Positions 45,581-53,639 of a stretch of DNA of 64,000 bases are shown here, in pieces. The notes beneath the pieces are model-generated. The model made no database searches, was not told where the DNA came from, and worked only from the letters and a program-made list of their open reading frames with translations. The stretch's first letter is position 1. Each line of letters begins with the position of its first letter. The position numbers and the translations under genes are program-made. This DNA comes from Bacillus sp. S3 (GTDB lineage: Bacteria; Bacillota; Bacilli; Bacillales; Cytobacillaceae): assembly GCF_005154805.1 (NCBI RefSeq), contig NZ_CP039727.1, positions 3,965,501 through 4,029,500 on the forward strand, written 5' to 3'.

Positions 45581-47167
45581 TTAATAAGAAAGCTTCGACA
45601 TATCCTCAAACGTATAAACCGGAACCAAGCCTGCTTCCTCGATTCCTTTGATTCTTGAATCAATCGCAAGAATTCGCTTATTTTCCATTAACGGATAGAA
45701 TGCTGCATCGTCGATAATCAATTTTTGAATTTCTTCATATATAGCTTTTCGTTTAGCATCGTCTTTCTCTACGCGGCCTTGATTAAACAACTCATCCACT
45801 TTTGGATTACTATAATGCATGTAATTGGCTTCTCCATCGGTTACAAACAAGGAATTAAAGGTATCCGGATCAATTCCCATGATGTATCCGCCAAGATACA
45901 TATCAAAGTCTGTGTGCACACTTTGCATTTTTTGGCTTAGCGCAGTTGCATCCATTCCAACTAGTTCAACTGATACTCCTGCTGCTTTTAAGTTTTGCTG
46001 AATAACTGCCGCTTGCTTTTGCTGAATTGGATTATTCGCAATAAAAGCAAGTTTTAATTTCAAGTCAGAAGCCCCTGCTTTAGCTAATTGATCTTTTGCC
46101 TTTTTCGTATCAAATTTATGTTTTTCTACATGATCAGTAAAGTAGGTCGCCTTTTTAGGTAAGAAAGAATAGGCAGGTTTTGAAAAATCGGTAGATACAT
46201 AGCTGGCAATATTGATTTCATCACGATTTAAACCATAAGCAATTGCCTTTCTTACATCTTTTGACTGAACAGCCTTTGAGCTAAGGTTAAAGGCTAAATA
46301 GCCAATTCGTCCTTCTTCATATTCTTTCAATGTAATATTATCGTTTCCTTTAAATTTGCTGGCATCTGAAGGCTGAATCACAAGTGCATTGATTTCTCCC
46401 TTTTGTAAAGCCATCGTTGCAGTATTTGCATCCATAATAATACGGTAGACAACCTTTGAAATGTTCGGAGCGCCTAGGAAATAGTCATCATTTTTTTCAA
46501 ATGTAACACTTTCCCCAGCCTTGTATTCTTTCAATTTATATGGTCCAGTACCAACCGGTGTTGCATTTTTTGGACTGTTAGCAATGTTGGTTTCACCCTC
46601 GTACACATGCTTCGGCATGATGAAGATATTGCCTAATGCTTCGATTGCTCCCATACTTACCGTTGGCAGTGTGAATTTTACAGTATATTCATCCACTTTT
46701 TCCACTTTGACTGGCTGATTGTTGAATATCAGCTGACTTCTAGCCCACCCGCCATTTTCTTCTTTTAACATTTGCTCATACGTGAAAACGACATCATCTG
46801 CTGTAAATGGCTGTCCATCATGCCATTTTACGTCTTTTCTTAATTTAGCTGTATAGGTTAAGAAATCATCAGAAGGTGTCATGCTTTCTGCTAAAAAGTA
46901 CTCGATAGCGTCTTTTCCATTATACATATATAGTGGAGAGTAGACCGTTTTGATTTCCATTAAACCGAAACGATCACCAGTAGTAATGACGTTAACTGCG
47001 TTTCCTGGATCCCCGTCAATACCGTAAATAAATGTATCTGGTTTATTGGTTTCTTCAGATTTATTTTTAGTGCTTGCTGTGTCCGAAGATTTTGAAGAAC
47101 AGCCCGCAAGTACTAAAACCATACTTAGTAAAAGTGCTGCGAAAATTGAAACCTTTTTACGAAACAT
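45581..47167 (-). CDS. oppA: Oligopeptide-binding lipoprotein OppA (SBP family 5)
   Basis: A 528-residue solute-binding lipoprotein. The signal peptide ends in lipobox VLAGC (Cys23), then a Ser/Lys-rich linker and the SBP_bac_5 fold: MTPSDDFLTYTAKLRKDVKWHDGQPFTADDVVFTYEQML, VGTGPYKLKEYKAGESVTFEKNDDYF, VRKAIAYGLNRDEI. It captures peptides outside the membrane for OppBC. Start ATG 47167 has GGGGGG upstream; the frame reaches 47224. A weak CodY-like box lies at 47318-47332 (11 of 15 positions). Confidence 0.93.
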   Translation of the reverse strand: MFRKKVSIFAALLLSMVLVLAGCSSKSSDTASTKNKSEETNKPDTFIYGIDGDPGNAVNVITTGDRFGLMEIKTVYSPLYMYNGKDAIEYFLAESMTPSDDFLTYTAKLRKDVKWHDGQPFTADDVVFTYEQMLKEENGGWARSQLIFNNQPVKVEKVDEYTVKFTLPTVSMGAIEALGNIFIMPKHVYEGETNIANSPKNATPVGTGPYKLKEYKAGESVTFEKNDDYFLGAPNISKVVYRIIMDANTATMALQKGEINALVIQPSDASKFKGNDNITLKEYEEGRIGYLAFNLSSKAVQSKDVRKAIAYGLNRDEINIASYVSTDFSKPAYSFLPKKATYFTDHVEKHKFDTKKAKDQLAKAGASDLKLKLAFIANNPIQQKQAAVIQQNLKAAGVSVELVGMDATALSQKMQSVHTDFDMYLGGYIMGIDPDTFNSLFVTDGEANYMHYSNPKVDELFNQGRVEKDDAKRKAIYEEIQKLIIDDAAFYPLMENKRILAIDSRIKGIEEAGLVPVYTFEDMSKLSY

Positions 47168-47462
47168 CTTGTATATCCCCCCAAATAGAAGTTTTATGTA
47201 AAAACTAGAGAATAATAGTGACATAGTGTTCTTTAATTCCTACTATTCTTATGTGTTTTACTTTAAGTATTTTACCTGATAAAGTAAGCAGCGTAAATAA
47301 AAACATTTCATTACAACTAAATTCGGAAAATTGGGATAACTAACTACAATTCTGCGATGTGCTTCGCAGTCCTAAAGTCTTGAAACAAGCAGACAATTTT
47401 ACATTCTGAATTGGATAAGATAGGATATTATTGACATAACTTTTAAAATGGAGGTTTTCGAG

Positions 47463-48026
47463 ATGTTTGATGTAGTTATCATTGGTGCCGGTCCTGCAGG
47501 CGCAAGTGCAGCCCTATTTACAGCAAAGGCTGGAAAGAAAACTTTGATCATTGATAATGATAAAAGCGTTACCAAGCGTGCTTGGATTGAAAATCATTAT
47601 GGCGTCTTAGAAATCAGCGGGCCAGATCTTGTAGAGACAGGGAAAAAACAGGCTAGTAAATTTGGCGCTGAAATTGTACAAGCTACTGTTGCAAACGTTA
47701 GCAAAACGGACAATGGCTTAAAAGTAGAAACCGATCAAGGTGAATATGAAGCAAATCATGTCATTATGGCAACAGGGATGATGGCCGATCTAGCTGAAAA
47801 AGCCGGTCTAACTACTAAGCCTGGCACCGAACCAAGAGTTAAAACCATTCTAGATGTGGATGCAGCAGGAAAAACAAATATAGAAGGAATTTGGGCAGCT
47901 GGAACTATCGCGGGAGTAAGCATGCATACCATAGTTACTGCTGGCGACGGCGCGAAGGTAGCCATCAATGTAATCAGTGAAATCAACGGTGAGCGCTACG
48001 TTGACCATGATATTTTAAAAGCGTAA
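47463..48026 (+). CDS. FAD-only, thioredoxin reductase-like oxidoreductase
   Basis: A 187-residue flavoprotein-like protein with GxGxxG (VVIIGAGPAGASAALFTAKAGK), the ATG strand (HVIMATGM) and a C-terminal IEGIWAAGTIAGVSMHTIVTAGDGAKVA segment as in thioredoxin reductases. It is about 120 residues shorter: the NADPH-binding domain and CxxC are absent. The usual GD of the FAD motif is GT here. It might bind flavin and take electrons from a partner, or be a sensor. Start ATG 47463 has GGAGG 8 nt upstream. Divergent from oppA; single gene with its own terminator. Confidence 0.75.
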   Translation: MFDVVIIGAGPAGASAALFTAKAGKKTLIIDNDKSVTKRAWIENHYGVLEISGPDLVETGKKQASKFGAEIVQATVANVSKTDNGLKVETDQGEYEANHVIMATGMMADLAEKAGLTTKPGTEPRVKTILDVDAAGKTNIEGIWAAGTIAGVSMHTIVTAGDGAKVAINVISEINGERYVDHDILKA

Positions 48027-48043
48027 AGCCATTCATTTCATTC

Positions 48044-48073
48044 GGAGGGACTCTATTATGAGTCCCTCTTTTT
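48044..48073 (+). terminator. Terminator after the FAD protein gene
   Basis: GAGGGACTC (48045-48053) and GAGTCCCTC (48060-48068) pair around a 6-nt loop, then T5. Confidence 0.9.
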
Positions 48074-48220
48074 GTGTTTAATATTTTGCATTGACAAGGC
48101 CTATCCTTCCTTTTAAAATTGCTTTATCTCCAAGAGCAATTTTTTACCTTTTTTAGAAAACTAATAGTCAAGGAGGCTTACTCTACCACAATTTATTCGG
48201 AAGAAAAGAAGGAGAACTTT

Positions 48221-49735
48221 ATGATTAAAAAAGACAATAATCTTAAGCTTGTTGTTACAGGTATCTTGCTTGCCATTTTAATGTCGGCCATGGATAATAC
48301 GATTGTCGCGACGGCAATGGGAACCATCGTTTCCGACCTGGGCGGCTTTGACAAATTTATTTGGGTAACTTCAGCTTATATGGTTGCCGTTATGGCCGGT
48401 ATGCCGATATTCGGTAAACTTTCCGATATGTATGGCCGGAAACGCTTCTTTATTTTCGGATTAGTCGTATTCCTCGCTGGCTCGGCCCTATGCGGAATTG
48501 CCCAAACCATTATTCAATTAAGTATCTTCCGTGCCATTCAGGGAATTGGCGGCGGTGCGCTCATGCCGATTGCCTTTACCATCGTATTTGATATTTTTCC
48601 GCCTGAAAAACGCGGAAAAATGACGGGCTTACTCGGAGCGGTATTCGGAGCATCAAGTGTATTAGGACCGTTACTAGGCGCCTACATTACAGACTACATT
48701 AGCTGGCATTGGATTTTCTATGTAAATGTTCCGATTGGAATCATTTCGCTTATCTTAATTATTCGTTTTTATCATGAATCATTAAGCCATTCCAAGCAGA
48801 AAATTGATTGGGTCGGTGCCTTTACGCTTGTTATTTCTGTTGTTAGTTTAATGTTTGCCCTCGAACTCGGCGGTAAAGAATATGCCTGGAGTTCCGCGCA
48901 AATTCTTGCTTTGTTTGCAAGCTTCATAATCTTTATTATTGCCTTTTTCATTGCCGAAATAAAGGCTGCCGAACCGATTTTGCCGCTTTGGCTATTTAAG
49001 AAAAGACTGTTTGCGACCTCACAAATCCTGGCCTTCCTTTACGGCGGCACCTTTATTATATTAACCGTATTTATCCCGATTTTCGTCCAAGGAGTTTATG
49101 GTGGAACAGCTAAAAATGCCGGATTGATTTTGACTCCGATGATGTTAGGATCTGTGGCAGGAAGTTCCGTTGGCGGAATCTTTTTGACCAAGACTTCATA
49201 TCGCAACCTGATGTTAATTTCGATTGTTTCCTATTGTTTAGGGATGTTTTTCCTTGGCGGCATGACCGTTGACACGGCCCGCTGGCAATTGACGCTTTAT
49301 ATGATTCTTGTCGGCTTCGGGGTAGGCTTTTCATTTTCTTTATTGCCGACTGCATCGATTCATAATTTGGAGCCGCAATACCGGGGAACAGCTAACTCGA
49401 CCAACTCTTTCCTACGTTCGTTTGGGATGACACTTGGAGTAACGATTTTCGGTACCATCCAGGGCAATGTTTTTCAGGATAAATTAAAGGCGGCATTTTC
49501 AGGCATGCAGGGTGCAGGTAATTTTAAGATGGGCGATCCACGCGAGATATTTCAAGCAAGCGAGCGTGCGAAGATTCCGGATTTTATTTTATCAAAAATT
49601 GTTCATGCAATGTCCGATTCCATTACCCATGCCTTTATGCTTGCATTGATTCCGATCGTTCTTGCTGCGGTAACAATCTTCTTTATGGGTAATGCCCGGG
49701 TTGTCGTTAATAAAAAAGAGTCTGCTAAAAACTAA
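48221..49735 (+). CDS. MFS multidrug transporter, DHA2/EmrB type (14 TM)
   Basis: A 504-residue facilitator with about 14 TM helices. The DHA2 signature in TM1 is LAILMSAMDNTIVATAMGTIVSDLGG; the motif A loop is GKLSDMYGRKRFFIFG; motif C is GLLGAVFGASSVLGPLLGAYI. It should expel drugs or lipophilic metabolites with protons. Start ATG 48221 has AAGGAG 6 nt upstream; the longer frame from 48119 is not supported. No regulator is adjacent. Confidence 0.9.
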   Translation: MIKKDNNLKLVVTGILLAILMSAMDNTIVATAMGTIVSDLGGFDKFIWVTSAYMVAVMAGMPIFGKLSDMYGRKRFFIFGLVVFLAGSALCGIAQTIIQLSIFRAIQGIGGGALMPIAFTIVFDIFPPEKRGKMTGLLGAVFGASSVLGPLLGAYITDYISWHWIFYVNVPIGIISLILIIRFYHESLSHSKQKIDWVGAFTLVISVVSLMFALELGGKEYAWSSAQILALFASFIIFIIAFFIAEIKAAEPILPLWLFKKRLFATSQILAFLYGGTFIILTVFIPIFVQGVYGGTAKNAGLILTPMMLGSVAGSSVGGIFLTKTSYRNLMLISIVSYCLGMFFLGGMTVDTARWQLTLYMILVGFGVGFSFSLLPTASIHNLEPQYRGTANSTNSFLRSFGMTLGVTIFGTIQGNVFQDKLKAAFSGMQGAGNFKMGDPREIFQASERAKIPDFILSKIVHAMSDSITHAFMLALIPIVLAAVTIFFMGNARVVVNKKESAKN

Positions 49736-49736
49736 T

Positions 49737-49776
49737 AAAAATGCACCGGACACACTACGTAGTCCGGTGCATTTTT
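49737..49776 (+). terminator. Terminator after the DHA2 transporter gene
   Basis: AAAAATGCACCGGAC and GTCCGGTGCATTTTT are perfect 15-bp arms around a palindromic loop. Confidence 0.92.
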
Positions 49777-49828
49777 ACTTACGCGTTATGAATATTGCTC
49801 TTTGGAAGCACTTTGACTTTAATTTGAG

Positions 49829-49947
49829 ATTCGCTGATTGAACGGCCATATTCGCTGATTGAACATCGAAATTCGCTGATTGAAACCTCAAATTCGCCGA
49901 TAGACTGCCAAAATTCGCCGATAGAAGATGGAAATTCGCTTGTTATG
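49829..49947. repeat. Tandem 21-bp repeat array upstream of the NERD gene
   Basis: Five 21-bp units start at 49829, 49850, 49871, 49892 and 49913, plus a partial sixth at 49934. The core is ATTCGC(T/C)GAT(T/A)GA, with about 7 variable bases. The array and leader of the next gene fill the gap 49777-50066; nothing else is visible there. Confidence 0.9.
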
Positions 49948-50066
49948 TGAATGAGTTGTGTCGAAAAAGGTATACTCGGAAAACTTTTTACAAAAATCGA
50001 TACAATTCGGCAGGAATCCCATACTTCAACTTAGAATTAATTTTTAAAATGAAAGGAGAGATGATT

Positions 50067-51041
50067 TTGCTTGTAAAAGAAAGGACAAAACCGTTAATAC
50101 TATTGATTTTAGAGGCTTTACTCCGACGAATTCCAGTAAGTCATAAAAAATACCAATCAATATTGGAAGAAGTTAAGAGAAGACAGGCTGGATACTTAGG
50201 AGAGCAATCAATGGATTACTACTATCGCGAACTCCCAGATCAGAAATACAAGATCCTCCACGATTTAAACCTTCCTGATGGTGACTATAACTGTCAAATC
50301 GATACCCTGCTTGTAACTCAGGAATTTGCCTTAGCAATTGATGTTAAAAATATAGCCGGTAAGCTAATATTTGATACTGAAAATGAACAGTTTATTCAAA
50401 TCAATAATGGAATTGAAAAAGGATATCCCTATCCAATTGCTCAAGCAGAAAGGCATCAAAAGTACATACAGAAACTTTTTGCTAAACATCATTTCCCTGC
50501 AGTGCCGGTTGAATATTTAGTCGTTATTAGTAATGGATATACGTCATACGTTGTTACTGGGAAAAACGCCTACAAAGTGAAATCAAAGGTTTGTAAAGCC
50601 GACGTCTTCTTAAATAAAATTAAGCTTTTAGAAACACAATATTCGAAACCGCTTTTATCCACAAAAGAGCTCCGAAAGTTTTGCCGTCTCCTCTTAAAAA
50701 TGAATACCTTACCAACAAATTACGTATTGCAAAAGTACGGAATTCAGAAGTCGGATTTATCAACCGGGGTCCATTGCCCGACATCCCCAGACCATTCCCT
50801 TATTCGAAAGAAACAAAATTGGTACTGCCCTATTTGTAATACTTTTTCAAAAGATGCGCATATAGAAGCCCTTAAGGATTATTTTTTGCTGATTGATACC
50901 ACCATAACTAATAAGCAGTTTCGGGAATTTGCTCACTTACAATCAAGTGATACAGCAAAAAGAATATTGCAATCTTGTAACCTTCAATACATTGGGAAGA
51001 ACAGATTCCGATGCTATACTCCTAAGAGCTTCCCCTGGTGA
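50067..51041 (+). CDS. NERD-domain protein with C-terminal Cys/His cluster
   Basis: A 324-residue protein. The NERD (nuclease-related) domain spans about 40-150, with PD-(D/E)xK-like residues: D79 (QIDTLL), then D92-V-K94 (ALAIDVKNIAG). A C-terminal putative zinc site has C237, H243, C254 and C257 (WYCPIC). NERD proteins are thought to act on DNA; none in this class is well understood. I chose TTG 50067 (LVKERTKPL…), with GGAGAG 6-12 nt upstream; ATG 50061 abuts the site, and the open frame reaches 49947. It is bracketed on both sides by the same 21-bp repeats. Confidence 0.75.
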   Translation: MLVKERTKPLILLILEALLRRIPVSHKKYQSILEEVKRRQAGYLGEQSMDYYYRELPDQKYKILHDLNLPDGDYNCQIDTLLVTQEFALAIDVKNIAGKLIFDTENEQFIQINNGIEKGYPYPIAQAERHQKYIQKLFAKHHFPAVPVEYLVVISNGYTSYVVTGKNAYKVKSKVCKADVFLNKIKLLETQYSKPLLSTKELRKFCRLLLKMNTLPTNYVLQKYGIQKSDLSTGVHCPTSPDHSLIRKKQNWYCPICNTFSKDAHIEALKDYFLLIDTTITNKQFREFAHLQSSDTAKRILQSCNLQYIGKNRFRCYTPKSFPW

Positions 51042-51075
51042 GTTCCCCAACAATGAAGTAAGGGGTACATATGCA

Positions 51076-51137
51076 ATTCGCTGATTGAACGGCCATATTC
51101 GCTGATTGAACACCGAAATTCGCCGATAGAATAAAAT
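51076..51137. repeat. Tandem 21-bp repeat array downstream of the NERD gene
   Basis: Three units (51076, 51097, 51118) of the repeat found at 49829-49947. The first two (42 bp) differ from the first two upstream units at one base. They lie 35 bp past the NERD stop codon. Confidence 0.9.
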
Positions 51138-51175
51138 AACCTAAACAACAGCTGAAAAACTTGCCTAAAAAAGGC

Positions 51176-51209
51176 GAAAAAGGACGCCATCATCTGGTGT
51201 CCTTTCCCT
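51176..51209 (-). terminator. Terminator after the acidic protein gene
   Basis: AAAGGACGCCA and TGGTGTCCTTT pair around 5 nt, with one G-T; the minus-strand product ends in a T-run. It may also stop the converging NERD transcript. Confidence 0.75.
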
Positions 51210-51272
51210 ATAAAATAAAATTCCTAGCGAAAAAGACCGATTTTTTGAAAAAAATTTACGAAGCCAGCATTT

Positions 51273-51668
51273 TCAAACCTCCAGGTCTTTTCCTTCTTCT
51301 ACAATATGGAACAAGAGGTGTGCTAAATGATGGATTGGGCCGTAATCCTCGTCCTCTTCATCTGTTTCCTCGCTGAATTCCAGGTCATTTAAGAAAAGGG
51401 CCATGAATTCGTAAAAGTCCTTCAGCTGGAAGGAGTAACAGGCAACTGGTTCTTCATTGTCTTCTTCATATTGCAACACCATGTAGGAGATGTCACCATC
51501 GACATCTGCCCCATCGAAAAAAACAAAAAAGCCAATATTTGTGTCGAGTTCAAATAAATGTCTCGTTCCGCCTTCGGTTGCTTTATCGAACTCCTCCTGA
51601 TTGAGTTTTTGAATCTGCATGCTATCGATACGATCCTCTTGATGGAAACCTACTACAAATGATTTCAT
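51273..51668 (-). CDS. Uncharacterised acidic cytosolic protein
   Basis: A 131-residue acidic protein not recognised beyond being Bacillus-like. It has an alpha/beta pattern (MKSFVVGFHQEDRIDSMQI; NIGFFVFFDGADVDGDISYMVLQYEED) and a highly acidic stretch (EETDEEDEDYG) before a histidine-rich LAHLLFHIVEEG end. No signal peptide or TM helix. ATG 51668 has AAGGAGG 5 nt upstream; the frame to 51761 is not supported. It lies downstream of the peptide-receptor cassette, separated by the terminator at 51795-51827. Confidence 0.7.
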   Translation of the reverse strand: MKSFVVGFHQEDRIDSMQIQKLNQEEFDKATEGGTRHLFELDTNIGFFVFFDGADVDGDISYMVLQYEEDNEEPVACYSFQLKDFYEFMALFLNDLEFSEETDEEDEDYGPIHHLAHLLFHIVEEGKDLEV

Positions 51669-51794
51669 AATATCCTCCTTAAAATTAACTACACATGTCA
51701 TTAGGATATCCATTTTCAGGCAGGTTTCATTCGTTTTATCCAAAATTATGGAGCAAATCATTTGTTTTCATTTAATCCTCTTTTAAAAATTTGC

Positions 51795-51827
51795 CAATAA
51801 AGAAACCCCTGACTAAATCAGAGGTTT
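51795..51827 (-). terminator. Terminator after the signal-peptide gene
   Basis: On the minus strand AAACCTCTGA (51818-51827) and TCAGGGGTTT (51803-51812) pair around 5 nt, with one G-T, then CTTTATT. It lies 12 bp past the peptide stop codon and closes the receptor-peptide unit. Confidence 0.75.
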
Positions 51828-51838
51828 AAAGGTTGGTA

Positions 51839-51982
51839 TTATACTGGAGGTAAGATTGGATGATCAGTAGTGGAAGCAGCATCTGCTATATTTACAGATG
51901 TTTTTGCGCTGCTAGTTCCAGTCACCGGTGATGAGAAAACAAGTAATGTAATCGAAAATAATAGAATCGCGGCCTTTTTCAT
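51839..51982 (-). CDS. Secreted pro-peptide, candidate quorum-sensing signal (NprX/PapR-like)
   Basis: A 47-residue precursor. The N-terminus MKKAAILLFSITLLVFSSPV is a Sec signal (Lys pair, hydrophobic core, possible cut near SSA-K at 24-27). A polar linker follows, and the C-terminus ends STTDHPILPPV. GGAG overlaps the stop codon of the upstream HTH-TPR gene, about 10 nt before the ATG, and the gap between the genes is 14 bp. In NprR-NprX and PlcR-PapR the signal gene has this size and position, and the last 5-10 residues are the active peptide. By analogy, HPILPPV or a near variant would be the re-imported signal. Processing is inferred. Confidence 0.8.
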   Translation of the reverse strand: MKKAAILLFSITLLVFSSPVTGTSSAKTSVNIADAASTTDHPILPPV

Positions 51983-51996
51983 AATTTCCGAGCTCC

Positions 51997-53217
51997 TTAC
52001 GTTATTTTATTTAAATAATAAACTGCTTCAGAGTATTTTTCCTGCTGCGTATAGTAATCTGAAAGCATTTTGTAAAAACGGGTGAGGTCATTAAGGTGTT
52101 CATTCGTTTCTTCCAGAAAAGGAATTACTTTTGATTCTAAATATTTGAACGCCTTTCCGGGGGATACCATATGCAATAAATAAAAATCTGCCAGCAATCG
52201 ATATTTTTTAACGCCAAGCTCCTTCGCACATAAACAAACTACTTGGAAGGACTCCCTCGCTTTATCCGTTGCTTGGAGGGCATATTGAATTTCTCCAATC
52301 GAATAAAGAGTGACAAGATAATGCGGATTATTTTTGGGCTGAAGTGCCAGGCTTTTTTCGTAAAAGATCAAAGCCTCTTTTGCATTTTTCTTTTTATTTT
52401 GTAAGTAGCCCATATTATGATAAATTTGCGGCAGCAGTCTATCCTCTTTAAGTAGATCTGCATTCCGAATCAAATGCCTGAAGCATTCTTCCGCTTCTTC
52501 ATAAATATTTGAGTGGGTGTAGTTAATCCCTAGCAGCATTAATGTATGAAGAATTCGATAAAAATTTTGTTCGCTCATAAACAGCTGCAGGGCCATCTTG
52601 CCAAAGTGAATCGCATGCCCTGATTGCTCCAGTGCGCTTTTTACAATTGCCCGGTGGTAAAAAAAGTCTGCACTTGGCATATCATGACTTGGTTCACTAT
52701 ATAAAGCATCGAGCAATTCTTCTGCTGCTTTAAAATGTCCCTTCATAATTAAAAATACAGCATTATAGTATCGAAATAAATACTCTTCATGTTGGGAAAA
52801 ATTTTTCTTTTGTTTAAATAGCAGGTCCCTCTGAATCTCTGCTTCTTTTAAACTACCTTTAAATAATAGGTAGCGGTATTTATATAGTTCATACGTATGG
52901 ATATATTTAGAGAATGGTATAATATGTTCATGTTCTTGAAGCTTCAGATAAACTTCATCAATCGTGTCCTTTAAATAGTAATTGATCTTTTCTCCAAGCT
53001 GACCAATTAAGACCTGAATTAAGTCTTCTTTCTCCTCCATCTGCTCCAAGCTAATTTCTAGTCTTTTTAGTAAAAGCGATACCGTTTCCTCGTTTGCTTC
53101 CTTCGAGTTATTTTCTATTTTACTTAAATGCGGGACAGAGCAAATGCCTTTTGCAAGCTCCGTCTGTGTCATTCCTCTTTGTGTCCGATAGAATTTGATC
53201 AAGGCTCCGAATTCCAT
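51997..53217 (-). CDS. HTH-TPR peptide receptor/regulator, NprR/PlcR (RRNPP) type
   Basis: A 406-residue regulator. Residues 1-60 are an XRE HTH (IKFYRTQRGMTQTELAKGICSVPHLSKIENNSKEANEETVSLLLKRL). The remaining 340 residues are tandem TPR helices, e.g. LPQIYHNMGYLQNKKKNAKEALIFYEKSLALQ and HYLVTLYSIGEIQYALQATDKARESFQ. HTH plus C-terminal TPR array of this length matches NprR (about 420 residues) better than PlcR (285). The TPR groove of this family binds a re-imported oligopeptide that switches DNA binding. The putative signal gene follows 14 bp downstream; the oppABCDF importer is in the same window. Start ATG 53217 follows GGGTG. Confidence 0.88.
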   Translation of the reverse strand: MEFGALIKFYRTQRGMTQTELAKGICSVPHLSKIENNSKEANEETVSLLLKRLEISLEQMEEKEDLIQVLIGQLGEKINYYLKDTIDEVYLKLQEHEHIIPFSKYIHTYELYKYRYLLFKGSLKEAEIQRDLLFKQKKNFSQHEEYLFRYYNAVFLIMKGHFKAAEELLDALYSEPSHDMPSADFFYHRAIVKSALEQSGHAIHFGKMALQLFMSEQNFYRILHTLMLLGINYTHSNIYEEAEECFRHLIRNADLLKEDRLLPQIYHNMGYLQNKKKNAKEALIFYEKSLALQPKNNPHYLVTLYSIGEIQYALQATDKARESFQVVCLCAKELGVKKYRLLADFYLLHMVSPGKAFKYLESKVIPFLEETNEHLNDLTRFYKMLSDYYTQQEKYSEAVYYLNKIT

Positions 53218-53324
53218 AATGTCACCCGCTTGCCTTTCGTTTTATACTATTTTACTATATCAGCCCCCTTTCTAACAGCTATTTATCTGACTATTTGTAA
53301 AAGGTTGAATAGTTCCATCTTAGT

Positions 53325-53353
53325 AAAAACCATCCGGATTAGGATCCAGATGG
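53325..53353 (-). terminator. Hairpin-T-run upstream of the receptor gene
   Basis: On the minus strand CCATCTGGAT (53344-53353) and ATCCGGATGG (53330-53339) pair around 4 nt, then T5. It lies about 110 bp upstream of the receptor start and 250 bp past the corA terminator, so it ends either read-through or an unseen short RNA. Confidence 0.7.
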
Positions 53354-53604
53354 CTCTTTTCACTATTTTCCCCTGTCTTTCTCTTGGATTGTAAAATCTT
53401 CATCCAAAATGAATATTCTGCTGATGTTTAAACATATTCTGACTTTGCAAGCAAAATAACAAAGAATTATTCGAAAAAAGTTGGGAAAATTTTTGTTTTT
53501 TTATAAAATAGGTAACTTTTGATAGGGATTTATTAAAAAAAATAAAGTCGAATTAATCTTTTTTTCTTCAAATTTATGAAATAAGATCTATTTTAAAATC
53601 TACG

Positions 53605-53635
53605 AAAAAAAAAAACCAGCCTAATGAAAGGCTAG
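53605..53635 (-). terminator. Terminator after the corA-like gene
   Basis: AGCCT and AGGCT (plus flanking pairs) close a short loop, followed on the minus strand by a run of about ten T; it starts 5 bp past the stop codon. Confidence 0.8.
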
Positions 53636-53639
53636 TAAT

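Larger units (their letters stand above)
53218..53639. other. Intergenic region between the corA-like and receptor genes
   Basis: A very AT-rich 422-bp gap on the same strand. It holds two minus-strand terminators (53605-53635 and 53325-53353). A TATAGT/TATAAA-rich stretch at about 53240-53260 probably carries the receptor promoter. No ORF with a ribosome site and no riboswitch motif is seen at 53354-53604. Confidence 0.4.

Noticed and set aside
47318..47332. CodY box upstream of oppA
   Set aside because: Only 11 of 15 positions fit AATTTTCWGAAAATT. It is plausible for an opp operon but too weak to list as a feature.
49829..49947. Possible CRISPR array
   Set aside because: The unit is only 21 bp, with a 14-bp core and 7 variable bases. 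There is no spacer-length unique sequence and no cas gene nearby. It is an ordinary tandem repeat.
49829..49947. Coding repeat (open heptapeptide frame S-L-I-E-x-x-x) through the 21-bp array
   Set aside because: One plus-strand frame stays open through the units, but it has no start codon with a ribosome site and ends in TGA before the NERD ORF begins. Openness follows from the 21-bp period.
53360..53600. Small ORFs in the AT-rich gap between corA-like and receptor genes
   Set aside because: The longest ATG frames are 11-16 codons and lack ribosome sites on both strands.
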